DNA of 64,000 nucleotides. Origin: Durusdinium trenchii. Lineage: Eukaryota > Sar > Dinophyceae > Suessiales > Symbiodiniaceae. Below, in pieces: positions 51,751-62,989 of this stretch. Position numbers and translations under genes: made by a program. The first letter of the stretch is position 1; every line of letters starts with the position of its first letter. Location: positions 101,400-165,399 of the forward strand of contig CAXAMN010013847.1 of NCBI GenBank assembly GCA_963970005.1, written 5' to 3'. The notes below the pieces were generated by a model. It worked only from the letters and a program-made list of their open reading frames with translations. It was not told where the DNA came from and did no database searches.

Positions 51751-52575
51751 TTGCTGGGTGTGAGCTTGAATCAACATGGCCTTCCAACTCACGAGGTTGC
51801 AGCGGGCTATGGAAACACAATCACAGGGAAAAGGTTGTGGAAGCTGCGATTGGCAACCCTCCAACTTGTTTGTCAGGGTCGAGCCAATGGGAAACTTATT
51901 GAGAAGTTGGTTGGACACTTCACCTTTGCTGGGCTGTTGCAGATGGGGTTCCTGAGCATCTGCCAGGCCACCGTCTTCATCCGGAGACGATCGATATTTG
52001 GCCTCAGGTGCATCGGGAGCTTCTGTGGGCCGCATCTCCGATTTGTTTGGTTAGGCGGGATTTGGCTGCACAACGGAGCCCCAGAGTGCATACAACTGAC
52101 GCCTCGCTTTGCGGGAGAGGTGTAGTCGCTGGCGACACGGACATCGAAGAGGTGAAGGCTCTCGGCTGTGATCGCTGGCGCTTCGAGCCTTCATTATTAG
52201 GAGGAGGAGCGTGTGAATGACATCGAACTGAGACTCCAAGCTGGCCATTTTGACCTTGAGAGTGGATCACATGTACCTTGGCTTTATCGGGGATAGGTTG
52301 GTGGGCAAGGTTGCGTTGGACTTCATTGATGGGGAGTGCATGGTTGCATGTCGACGGTTTGAGATGGAATCAGAGTGAGTCGATCTGGAAGTGGCTTGCT
52401 CAGCCTCTCGCTCGACCTGGGGCGGAACACCTCATCCTCTCGGACTCCATGTCTGTCACTCTTGCGTTAACGAAGGGTCACTCTAGCAGTGGTCCCATGA
52501 ATCGAGTGTGTATGCAGGTTGCGGCTTTGACTTTACGTTCAGGGAGTTCAGGGGTGCATCTCCAGCTTCGTTGAC
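51751..52575 (+). pseudogene. retroelement RT thumb and RNase H remnant (DIRS-like)
   Basis: One frame reads KLRLATLQLVCQGRANGK, LIEKLVGHFTFAGLLQMG, FLSICQATVF. After a frame change near 52000 the next reads VHRELLWAASPICLVRRD and VHTTDASLCGRGVV, where T-D-A-S-x-x-G-x-G is an RNase H start. LILSDSMSVTLALTKG (about 52430-52475) and PMNRVCMQVAALTL are the later RNase H part. I remember this RT-RNase H type as abundant in dinoflagellates. The following recombinase-like piece favours DIRS over Ty3. Confidence 0.65.
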
Positions 52576-52651
52576 TACCCTTCTATAGGGCTCGAGATGT
52601 CAGAGACTTCAGAGTCTCTGCAGGGGCTAGAGAAGCTCTGCGAATCAGATC

Positions 52652-53060
52652 TTGAGCCGCAATGGAGGAGATCCGGAAGGCCAACTGTCCTTCGGCCAGT
52701 ACCCGGGGCTTCAACCAGGAGGAGTCAAGACATTCCTGGAGAAGACAGCGGTGACCATGGCAAAGGAGAGATCCTATTGCCGGGCCATGGACGACTTCGT
52801 GGGCTGGCGCAAGATGTTCAATCTCAAGACCCGAACCGTGGTGGAATTGGATCACTCAGTGACACAGAAGCTAACCACATGTTTTTCGAGGGACACGACT
52901 TGGCCGACGGATTGACGCTGGTGGCGGCCGGTGAAGTACCTCAGAGACGACCTGGGCAAGACAACGACGCTCAAGCGAGCAGCAGAAGCCTTGAAGGGCT
53001 TTCACAAGTTGGTGCGTGCCATCGTCAAGGAGCTCTGGCACAGCTTCCGCGTGGGTGACT
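52652..53060 (+). pseudogene. tyrosine-recombinase N-terminal remnant (DIRS-like)
   Basis: GGVKTFLEKTAVTMAKERS, YCRAMDDFVGWRKMFN, LDHSVTQKLTTCF, then after a frame change FFEGHDLADGLTLVAAG, then YLRDDLGKTTTLKRAAEA. This resembles the helical core-binding domain of phage-integrase-type recombinases attached to the RT-RNase H above. At least two frame changes are present. The catalytic R...HxxR...Y part is not visible downstream. Confidence 0.55.
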
Positions 53061-53099
53061 TGCAGTCGACCAGCAAAAGGTCTGAAGAGACCTAGCCTA

Positions 53100-53970
53100 A
53101 TCGCCTGTGCAAGCACTGGGTGATGATTCCGAACACGCACCTATCAGATTCGTCACGGCAGTGCTTAAGATGTGTTCTAAGCGGTCATCGAACGCTGGGA
53201 GAAATCCAGAAGAGGCGACGGTGGGAGACCGCAAAAGTGTGAAGCGATATTCTAATGGTGGCAGGGTCACCCTTAACATTCGAGGTGTCTTTGCTGGTCT
53301 TGACAAGACTTGATCTCAACAATGCAAGTGTTGCCATGCGGCCCTGTCAGAGTTCTATCTTCATCCGACCCTCCAAAGTGTGTTTGGAATGGGCCCGCGT
53401 CTGTCTTCCAGATCCATTGTTGCAGGCCTACGTAGGTGTCTATCACCGAATTGGTGACATTAACTTTGGTTCTGATTGGAAATCACAGGAAGGTGGGCAG
53501 CGGATCCACAGTCCAAATGGCACAGCATTGGTTCAGTAGCCAGTATCAGGCCTCCCACCCAATGCTTTTGCAAGGCAAGCCTAGTTCTACTTCTACACCT
53601 CTAGGCCTTAGACCTTTAGACACACTGCTTGGTTGGGGTCTCTTGCAGGGATAATTTGTGTTTCCTCGGTTTCTGAGTCGGCCGCTTTTGACCAAAGTTG
53701 GGACCACCACACTCGCGCGTTTTTGGGGGCAGTGTGTGTCGGATTGTTTCGGAACATGCGCGAAGTGGATGGGGTGGGTGGGTGGATGTTGTGACAGGGA
53801 CAGTTCACAAGGAGTGGTCGAAGATTGTCCAAACGGTGGAAAAAACACGAACGTCGTACACTTAACTACCGAGCAGAAAACATGCCATCGACAAGTCCAT
53901 GTATAGTCCAACTCTACTATGGAAGGGTCGATGGGTTTTTGGGGGGTCAAGGATCCGAGACCCTCCAATA
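53100..53970. other. no gene recognised
   Basis: Open frames on both strands lack coding bias. A GGGTGGGTGGATG tract lies near 53776-53790. Confidence 0.4.
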
Positions 53971-53974
53971 CGGT

Positions 53975-54115
53975 GCTCCAAGGCGTGGTTGCCCGTGCTG
54001 CGGCTATTCTTTCCCGGGCTTTACTTTGGGCCCAACGTGCCTTTGGCACCGAACAAGACGCCGGACGCGGTCCGACGGTCCGACGCACACTACGGAGGCG
54101 GCTTGAGGTTCAACA
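53975..54115 (+). CDS. GC3-biased exon-like island
   Basis: The + frame reads GVVARAAAILSRALLWAQ, RAFGTEQDAGRGPTVRR, TLRRRLEVQHG with strong third-position G/C in its second half. It is Ala/Arg-rich and helical. Product unknown. Confidence 0.3.
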
Positions 54116-54905
54116 TGGGTTCGGCTGCAAAGACCACAAATGCTAACCCTTTTTTTACCTCCAATCGTGCAGCACGTGGTTGCCCAAGCTCGGTGGCGGA
54201 TGTTGTGTTGCCCAAATGTTGACATTATCAAAAAACTTAGTTGAGTTGTAAGGCACGTTGACACATGAATCTTCGGGGCGGGTGGAATACATAGGTGGGC
54301 ATGATTTGTTTTTTCGCCACATGTTTAAGTTGTGACAAAGCTGATGTCTTGTCATTCCTTTTAGGGTTTGTAGTTGTCACATTGAACGTTTGATTTTGGT
54401 AGTTTGCATTCCACAGATGTCATAATAAGGCGAACTATAGTGACTGATGAGTGTTTCACCAGGATTTAAACCACATGGAACGAACGAATCCCTACAATAG
54501 AGTGCAGTTTACCATGGTTGCCCAGCTCGAATTCCTGGATTCTAACGTTCCCAAACAGGTTTGTCGCTGTTTTCTCAAGAGCCAAGAAGTCACGCCAGGA
54601 ATCCTACCAATCCACAGCGAAGCCTTGCCATCTTGCCATACTACTTATCTCGTGTCTACCAGGTAGATGGCCAAAAGAAAATCCACCAAGTTTCACTGGA
54701 CCATTCATGAAAACCATCCCGTTTAAAAACGAATCTGTCGTGGTTCTTTGTCATTTCTACTCTTTGGTCGTTTCCAAACTGAACATGACCCACCCCCTAA
54801 AGAAGTAAAAACTTCTCCCGCCAAAAAGTCGCCCAACCCCCCGCCAAAAAAAGAACCCTCGCGCCCCATCCTCAGTCCCCCCCCCCCCAAAAAAAAGAGG
54901 TCCAC

Positions 54906-55010
54906 AATGACAAGGTCCGACGTGTTTTTTCACGTCGAGGTGGTGAACGCCATGGTCGAACGGGACGACCTGCATGCGACGCGGCCTTCGCGGGTGCGGT
55001 GTCGGTGTGG
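54906..55010 (+). CDS. GC3-biased exon-like island
   Basis: The + frame reads TRSDVFFHVEVVNAMVER, then DDLHATRPSRVRCRCG, with G/C at most third positions. Upstream at 54881-54899 lie homopolymer C and A runs, which could hide sequence errors. No family is recognised. Confidence 0.3.
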
Positions 55011-57151
55011 TGTGTCGGTGGGGGTCGAGGGGAGGGGGGCGCTGAAGCAGGGTGGTTCTATGGAAGAAAAACACCAAGCAGGCAGGATGGGGCCGATGAG
55101 CAGCACATGAATGAAAACTGCAGGTGGAAGAGATGTGGAAATGTGGAAATTGGACCGTTCAGGGATTGCTGTGATACCAGTTAGTGTGACAGGTGCCTAC
55201 CCAGTCCCATCCACCCCAGTGTTTGCTTCCACAATCTTGTTGAAGCCAAATTTGTTTCCTTCACAGCAGACTCGTGTGGCTCTGTGGCCATTGATGGGAT
55301 TATAGCACCATGCTCTTTTTGCTCGGGGTGAGTCTATTTTCCCTATTCCCTTCTGGTAGAATATTACTTATGGTCTTCCCGATTCCACAGCAAATTCAAC
55401 ACGAAATGGAACAGACCTGTGAAAGATCTTGGCCCCATCAGACACATCCAGGCGATAGATGTGGTGGTTGTCTGCGGAATCATCAGGGTGACGTGGATGC
55501 CGGCCCAGTTCGCCCCGACGTTCGGATGAACCATGTTCCGTTAAAAAATAAGTGTTTTTCTCCACATCCATTAGCATCCATTAGCCTACTAGCGATGGCC
55601 TTCAACCCAATAGCGATGGCCCTATTCTGGGAGCGTCATGACCCCTATTCTCTCCCCCTCCAACGGTCAATGTTCGCCTGCAGGTGGTCACGCTCTGCAA
55701 GATGTTGATCAGTGCCTTTGCGAGGCACTCGACCACCAGCAACGGCACCGTGGTTCTGTCATTTGGCGCAGTTGCAGAAAGGGTCTGTGGAGAAACAGTC
55801 AAAAAATGGTGTTTCCGACGGGTGGTGGGTTTGTTTTCCAGGATCTGACAGATTGAACAGCTCTGAGATTGTATAATTGAAATGCTTCATGTAGCGTCAA
55901 GTTCCGCATGCTGCTGCCTGCGTGGTTTTCACCCCAACATTTGCACAACTGTTGATCGCTGACCAATCAGATGCTTCTGACCCTCACGGCATCGCAGTGA
56001 GGAAAGGCCACCATTTGCACAACTGAAATTGTCCCTAGGATTCCTAGCTCACCAGCCATTCAACGTCTGAATCCCGAACAACCATTGTTTTACTGAGGAT
56101 CCTACACTTCAACACCGGGTCCTTCCCATTTGAAGCAACGTCGAACGGAAGGCGAACGGGTGAAGAGAAAACCGTCCGTTGACGGTGCAGCAGCGCTGAG
56201 GCTTCACTTGCGTCGTTCCACCTCCTTCTTTGGCCAATCAGATGTCGCTTGGAGAAGTCCTTGCGGCGCCGGCCGGGCGCGCCGTGAGAAGATGCGTAAG
56301 TCGTTGGACACGGTGCCGGTTGGACACGGTCGCCAGTCGAAGGGAGGGCACCGAGGTCCGGTCGCCAGGACCGGACGGATTCCGAGCTTCTCATTGGACG
56401 ACGCGGTGGTCGCATGGAAAGAATCCCAACAGCCTGATGGATACCGAAGAAAAGCAGTTGTCCGGGAGGGGAAAAGTGTTCTTCACCCACTTCCAAAACC
56501 CCCGTCGATCACTGCGGACAGAGAACGAACGAGAAACATCGTTCGAAACCCTCCTTGAAACATGAACAGATAGAGCTCTTTGCTGGCAACACCGGAGGAG
56601 ATGATCCTTGCAGACAAAGGATCTAATCCTTAGGTTCTGCATGGCAGAACCTACAGTTTGGTAGATCATGTTGCACCATGACACCGGCGCACGGATCTTG
56701 AACATGAACTTTACTCCACCAATGGGTTGAATGTTTTCGCTCCAACTGAAGCCGATCTTGGCCAGAATGTTTGGGGCGGTGCAGTGTGGCACCCATGTGC
56801 GGTCGGTTACACCACAGCCCATGTCGTCAGCAACAAGTGCTCCACCTGTAGTCTTTGAGATAGCAAATGGCGAGAGCAAACAGTGAATCCCAGTGACCAC
56901 AGGTTTCTAGGCCTATGGTTTTTGGTCTTCGGAACCACTGGAAACACCAGCGACATTGTGGAGCCACTGGAGCCACTGGGAAACACTGTTAGTGAAAGAT
57001 TGACTCCTTCTCCATGGTGAGCCACGTCCTCTGGCACACGTGGCTTGTCATGCTGCTCTTTCTCGTCCAACACGTCAGGACTACGATGAGAGAATCGATG
57101 CTCGGCTGTTTTGAGGATGTTCGATGCCTTGCACTCCGCTGAGAATTCAAT
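55011..57151. other. repeat-bearing stretch, no supported gene
   Basis: It contains TAGCATCCATTAGC / AATAGCGATGGCC short repeats at 55566-55623 and the CCATTGTTTTAC repeat at 56067-56150. A GC-rich patch at 56250-56400 has three open + frames, so I make no call there. Confidence 0.4.
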
Positions 57152-57240
57152 ATACCAGGACCTGCCAAGGGGTGCCCAATGGAAGCCCCAGCCCACCACT
57201 AAGGGACCTCCATTGGACACCCCTTGGAAGGTCCAGGTAT
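57152..57240. repeat. MITE-like inverted repeat, family B (longest arms)
   Basis: ATACCAGGACCTGCCAAGGG at the left and CCCTTGGAAGGTCCAGGTAT at the right belong to 31-base arms with 28 matches. An (AT)n tract follows directly. It is the best template for the family B ends. Confidence 0.8.
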
Positions 57241-58012
57241 ATATATATATACATTTGTTCATCGTTTTTTTCCCAGAGCAACCTGAAACACGGGTCCTGG
57301 GCTTCGCCTGGTCCTGGTCCTTGATATTCACAAGAAGCATGTGGTGCCGTGGCCCAAGGTCTCCGAGAGACGGTCTGAGATCAGACTCGACTCCTCTGAC
57401 CGTCTCTGTTTCTGACGGTGTTTCTGGGGCCCATGAACAAACCATTCAGATATCTCTTCTAAGAGAATACATGAGGGGCTTCCTCCATTTGGGCCAAAGA
57501 CCAGATGTCCTCTCAATATATGGGGCAGGTTTGACCTGGACCGCGGAGATGATGGACATCGAAGACTTTGCTGTGTTTGCACTGCGTTTGTGGTGCAGGA
57601 AACTTGAATCTTAGAGGTCTATCAATGTTGTTTTGGGTCATGGGAAGAAGACTGACCTGCTTGGTGTGGAAAGAGTTGTTACCGTTTTACCATGTAGAAG
57701 AATTCGAGCATTTCTACAAGCAACCAAAAGCGAAGGGACAAAAACCTCCCCAAACCTCTGGTGTGTGCGGCCAGGTACCACATGAGTATATTATGAATTC
57801 TATCCCTGAGAGTCCAGTCATGGGTCATGACTCATTTTAACCCTATGCTAGTCGGGGATGATGACTTTTAGGTAGTAGAATGACTCCTTATGGAAGCTCT
57901 GTGATTCTTTCTTTTCTTCCACTTCAGAGTTGACACCACTTTCACCAGGGCGTGCATGACCCTGTGATGCGCCACAGCTCCCGTAGAGCTCCCGCAATCC
58001 AGCGCCCCTTCG

Positions 58013-58222
58013 TTGCGCCGAGCTCGCCGACGCTCGCCTCACTGTTTCGACGCGGTCGTGGACGCGGCTGGCAGTGAGGTGGATGGGATCATGGAGCTCA
58101 CGGAGCTTCGAGGCGCCAAGCCGTTGATCTTTTGCCTGGTCGCCCGGGAGGCGGGACTGCCCTCCAAGGCGCGGGTCATGGCTTCGCGCACGTTGCACAC
58201 GTTGCATGCGGGCTGGGAGGAG
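58013..58222 (+). CDS. GC3-biased exon-like island
   Basis: The + frame reads FDAVVDAAGSEVDGIMEL, TELRGAKPLIFCLVARE, AGLPSKARVMASRTLHTL, with G/C at most third bases over about 55 codons. It is the longest such island after exon 8 of the transferase gene. The antisense frame is also open but has poorer base use. No family is recognised. Confidence 0.35.
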
Positions 58223-58794
58223 AGAGGAGAGAGAGGATAGATAGGAGAATGGGATGGAGGGGCAGAATGGATCCATCTTGGAGACTGAGAACGTGTCTAT
58301 CTTGCCCAACCCTCCCTCCAACAATCATGGAAGCGGAAAAAAAAAAACACCTTTTGATTCAGGAACATAGTCTTCCACTGGGGCTATTGTCCACTTCTAT
58401 AGATTGTTGGAGGGACGGGAAGCAGTACAACCCCACGGGCTTCAATCACACTCTTTATCCCATTGATCATTGATCCCCTCTCCACCGAATCCTCCGCTGC
58501 GCACCAACCCCGCCTAGTACCGGTCGAAAAACAAAGTCAACATGCTTGACGACCTATGTGTGACTAGACCTAGAAGTCAACAAGTTGTTCAAGACTTGTA
58601 ACTCTAAATCGCAGTATTTCGTGTCAACCACTACCAAGCCTTAACTAGAATTCACGCTGTTTGCACGGGTCACTCTTCATGGCGTTCCTTCCCTTCTCCA
58701 GAGCCACCCGTTGCTCCTACGTTGCTCCACGTCCTCCCGGCCGACCCGGTTCATCCCCGGCGCCGAAGCGTCTCACGACGACGTCTCCAGGCGG

Positions 58795-58915
58795 TTCAGC
58801 CACGTGCGAGGCAAGTCAGCGGCGAAGTGCGAGTCAACAACCTCTCGCTGGAGCTTCGGTCGAAGAACGACGAACCGTGGTGCAGCATGGTCGAATCATG
58901 TCGTAGACTCGAAGA
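58795..58915 (+). CDS. exon-like island
   Basis: The + frame reads RARQVSGEVRVNNLSLEL, then RSKNDEPWCSMVESCRRL, then EED. It is balanced, globular-looking protein sequence. Upstream Arg-rich frames are less convincing. Product unknown. Confidence 0.35.
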
Positions 58916-59884
58916 AGATGTTTTCATCCCCCCAGAGATGGATTGTAAAAACCTTTTCGTATGGAGGTTATATGAAATCAAAGTCATTAAGAACCCTGGG
59001 AAACTCCACTGGGACCATTCTGAAATGCCAACCCAAGATCTAAGATGAGTCTGAACAGGAGCGCAGAGCTGCAGCTGTGCAAACGTTCACGAAGAGTTGA
59101 ACGTGGATCAGGCGATCTGTATTCTTCTTCCCGGTTCTGGGGTGAATCCTCCATGGGGAACAGGTGCTTCTCCGGGTTCAACATCCGCATGAGGAACAAG
59201 AAAGAGCTTGGACCGTGCACGAAAGTAGCGTGCGGTTGACGGATGACCAGGTAAACAGCCGATGCACTGGACAACTGTAGATCCTCATGCTATGCAGGCT
59301 TCAGCTTTGAGATACTTTGGGGGATACCTCTAGCACGAGTGGAGGCCTGTAGTGAAGGCCTTGGTATCAGAGGTTTATGGACGCATGGAAATGCATCCCA
59401 TAATTGGTCCTGCCGTGGACACATGGGCGTTGAGCGGTCAAAACCTTCAAGAGTCTTCAAGGCAGGGGTCAAATTCTTGAGGATCCTTTGCGAATCTAGG
59501 TGGATTAGAGATCTTCACACATGCCCTGCCGAAACGACCAAAGCATTGTTTAATTAGGGAGATGCCTTATCATGCGTTGCTTTCTTTGCAGCATTGCATC
59601 TGTCTTCGGACCAGTGACTGACTGCAGTGGAATTGGGGAAGACAAAAAGTGTGGGGGAAGGACTATGAAAAAAAAATAAACAACTGTGCACCAAGGGCTC
59701 TGGCTTTTGACTCACAGCCAATACTCTGGCTTCGAGCTCCGAGAAAAGAACTGCCCGACTTCGTTCAGCGCCGCCCTCAGGACCTCACTGAGATGTATGT
59801 CCAGCACATGGTCCAAGCGACCGAGGGCGTCCACCCAGACCTCCTTCAGTACATCTTCGCTTCTTGGACAGCGATGAAAACCCT

Positions 59885-59996
59885 GAAGCTAGTAGTAACA
59901 GGTGCCTTACTAGTAGTAACAGGTGCCTTACTAGTAGTAACAGGTGCCTTACTAGTAGCAACAAGAAGCTAGTAGTAACAAGTGCCTCACTATAGT
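59885..59996. repeat. 21-bp tandem repeat CTAGTAGTAACAGGTGCCTTA
   Basis: Three exact copies of the 21-base unit are followed by degenerate AGTAGCAACAAGAAGC and a fourth partial copy. It belongs to the CTAGTAGC vocabulary seen at 20750 and elsewhere. The LVVTGAL frame is an artefact. Confidence 0.85.
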
Positions 59997-61011
59997 GTAT
60001 AGGGCTCCCCTTGGCCAGGGCCCAGTCGACCAAAACCCACGGGATCAGCGGGTGATTGTTGGTGGGTTTGACGGGTTGGGTGTGATGTTGCGGTTCCGCA
60101 CGGGGGAAGATGATCTTGGACCTTTCTCCCCGACTTCCTGAATACAGCCAAATCATGCCAAATCCAAGATCGGGCTGAGTGTAGACCTACGGCCAAGATC
60201 AGCCTTTAATGGGCACCGCAAAGGCGCCGCGGGCGGCACGCCGCCTGGCGTCGGTCGACCGTATTCCTGGTGACTTCGTGATACCATAGAGTCGGTCGTG
60301 TCGCCCAGTCGACGTTTAAAACATGACTCGATGACACGACGTCGGCGTTCGATTTTCCTGAACACTTCGGTGCACGACGTGCGGGTTAGTCGAACTGGAC
60401 TTCGACTTTTGGGCTGCCTACATTCCTCCTTCTCCAGGTACTTCAGTCTTCTTATTATGCTTCTTTGTTTGCTTTCAAGAGCGGCTGTTTGTTGACCCTT
60501 GGTGGTGGCCCGAAGTTTTGGAGCTTGTGCTCCGGGAGTAGGACCGCAGGATGGTAGATCTGTGGAACTGCCCTTTGCAGGCCGTGGAACAAAAACACAC
60601 AGACCAGCATTTGCGTTCCAACTGCAACGCCAGCAGAAGTCAATAAGAACATGTAAAAGAACATAATGTAAGAACTCAAAGTCGCCAAGAGAAGCCACAT
60701 CAACAGACACTCACATGATGCGATGCACATCCCTGCCCTGCTGGGACTCCTCTCTTCACTCTTCAGTTCCATTCCGCTCGCCGAAGAACCCAGCTCCGCT
60801 GGAAAGTCGCCGCGACGCTGGTGTCACCGCGCATGCACTCCGCCCACTCGAATCACACGCTGAAACCACCTGCTCTCAACATTCTAAACCTGCTCTAAAC
60901 TCTCCAAACTCTCTGGAACCATCCTCAAAACTCCTATAAAAAGCCATTCCACCATCGCTCCTCTTCGGGCGCCTTCGGCCCCCCGGCCAACGCCGCGAAA
61001 CGCCGCGTGCC

Positions 61012-61135
61012 AAGGAGAGCAGCGGCGGGAACCCCTACGGCACCCAGCTGGTGCTCTCGGAGCTCCAGCAGCGAGGCACCGTGCAGGTCCTCGAGGCCCC
61101 CGGGGTGGAGAAACCGCGGGGTTTCCCCCCGGTGT
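61012..61135 (+). CDS. GC3-biased exon-like island
   Basis: The + frame reads KESSGGNPYGTQLVLSEL, then QQRGTVQVLEAPGVEKPRG. Almost every third base is G/C. The helix-turn-strand look is protein-like, but I cannot name a family. Boundaries are uncertain. Confidence 0.4.
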
Positions 61136-61459
61136 CCCAAGCGGAAAGAAATGAGAACGAAAACCCAGTCGTTTGGTCGTTTCCGTTAGAAATCTCAAGC
61201 TGACGCCAGAGCTCGCAAAAACCAGAACTGTTTCTGGTCGTTACTGCTTCCAGGAATGGTGTCAGGGCGTGACCGGGCGACAAAATTTCTGCGCACAAAC
61301 CGAGCGTGTGGATCTTGGAACCGTGTCCAAAAATAGGCTCTCCCAGTTGGGTACCCCAGGTGTTCCGGGTCTAGAGTCTAGCCGCCTAGCCTCTCTCCAT
61401 CTCATTACCTCGCACCACTTCGTTCTTCCAACAGCCTGAAACGCTTCCCGCTTCCCGCT

Positions 61460-61553
61460 GGGATCCGGTCGTACATTCTCAGAAGGCACTTGGACCCCTC
61501 TACAGCCACCCCAGTCCCACCGTACCTGAGAAGGTACGACTGGATCCCTAGGG
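61460..61553. repeat. MITE-like inverted repeat, family C
   Basis: GGGATCCGGTCGTACATTCT at the left and AAGGTACGACTGGATCCCTA at the right form the ends. The centre keeps CACCGTACCTGAG. Confidence 0.75.
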
Positions 61554-61659
61554 CTTCCAATGGGCTCCTCCTATTTGACGGTCACCTGAATTCAGGTCAC
61601 CTCTCTTGGAACCGACCACGGTCCCGACCGCGCTCGTGTTCACCCTCTTCGGTCGCGGC

Positions 61660-61765
61660 ACCTGCACGCGAAGGGCCGCCTGGAGATCGATGGCACGGGC
61701 CGCCTGCGTCAGGACGGGCGCAGCGCAAGCGCCGGAGGTTCGGCCGAGCAGCGCCGGAGTTCGAA
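61660..61765 (+). CDS. GC3-biased exon-like island
   Basis: The + frame reads RHLHAKGRLEIDGTGRLR, then QDGRSASAGGSAEQRRSSK. GC content is high and third positions favour G/C. Possible linker exon. Product unknown. Confidence 0.3.
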
Positions 61766-62424
61766 GAGTGAAGGGAACGCCTTAGGTGGCTGAGCCCTGG
61801 ATGGATCAGAGAAATGACCAACCTCTTCCAAACGGTTCGTACAACATGCAGTCATGGCACCACACGCCTTCAGGCGGGCTCAGGACATCCGGCTCTGGAG
61901 TCATGAAGACCCAGGGTTCGAGTGTTCTGGTCAAATCATCCCAAAGGATTCGATGTCTGGAGGCTCCTCAGGTTTCATCAAAGCACATTCAATGATCATG
62001 AGCGGATGAAGGTTTAGCTGTTCACAACTGTTGAAGGTTTCGGGGACTGAGCCGCCCAGTTCAACCAGCCTCTTCTTCGCGCGCGCAACACCGCGGACAT
62101 TCTCTGGGTGTCTTTTGCACAGAAGGGTTTTCTTGACGGGAAGATTGAGTGCGAGAATCCATTCAACTTAGTGTCTTGTTTCGGTCACTATCACAGTGTA
62201 CAGATTTGGACGTGTGTTTGCTCTGCAAACCTGGCTCCTCATTTTGTTAACGAAGTAAGACAAGAAACGTGCATGCGTATTCACGGGTCAGTCCAGCAAA
62301 AAGTTGTTGACAACCAATGCAGGTACTTGCTTTGCTAAAAAGGGATTGGCATCATTGGTGATCTATGATCCTATGCAGACAAAGTGAGGGTTCATTGCAA
62401 TCTTTTGGTGGAAAACAATTAACG

Positions 62425-62485
62425 TCCTCATGTCATGAGGGTCTCATGTCTTGAGGGTCTCATGTCTTGAGGGTCTCATGTCAGG
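62425..62485. repeat. tandem GGTCTCATGTCTTGAG repeat
   Basis: About three and a half copies of a 16-17-base unit. Nothing else is visible between 61766 and 62890. Confidence 0.8.
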
Positions 62486-62897
62486 ATTCACAAGTGATTC
62501 AATCTAATGAATCACAATTCAGCACTTTTGGAGGTACCGCACAACCCCCAGTTGTGGATTCAGTGTAGGGGATGCGCAGGAACCCACACAATACCACTGA
62601 CTCCGACCTCGCCCTTCTTGCCAGGAGTACCCACAGGTACCTTGGATGAAGATCAGTTCCTTACTGCAGAAAGTTTGTAAGACAGCCGCGTTGCGACAGC
62701 AGTTCTAATGAAGAGCGTTTCCCTTCAGGGGTGACCCAACTGGCTACGGGATGTTACGCAGTTCTTCAGGTGGATGTGTCATGTGTCCCGGTTCCTGGGT
62801 GATCGGCGGCGTGCCAGGGAAGATGTTCTCCGAAACGTGGGGTCCGAAACCCGCCAATCCAAGGTTCTCTTCATCCAAATGTGGATGAAGGGTACCA

Positions 62898-62985
62898 GGA
62901 CCATCCGACCATCGGGGTGCCCTGTCAGTGTCAGCCGATAGGTACTGTGGGGTAGTCCAGGGACACCCCGATGGTCGGATGGTCC
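62898..62985. repeat. perfect 22-bp inverted repeat, MITE-like
   Basis: The 22 bases 62898-62919 (GGACCATCCGACC...) are the exact reverse complement of 62964-62985 (...GGTCGGATGGTCC), around a 44-base centre. No mismatch suggests a recent insertion or strong constraint. No second copy is seen here. Confidence 0.85.
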
Positions 62986-62989
62986 GTTC

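Noticed and set aside
61465..61552. tRNA-like hairpin ends
   Set aside because: The arms match the family C MITE, and no anticodon stem or T-loop consensus is present. No tRNA, 5S rRNA or snRNA was recognised anywhere by eye.
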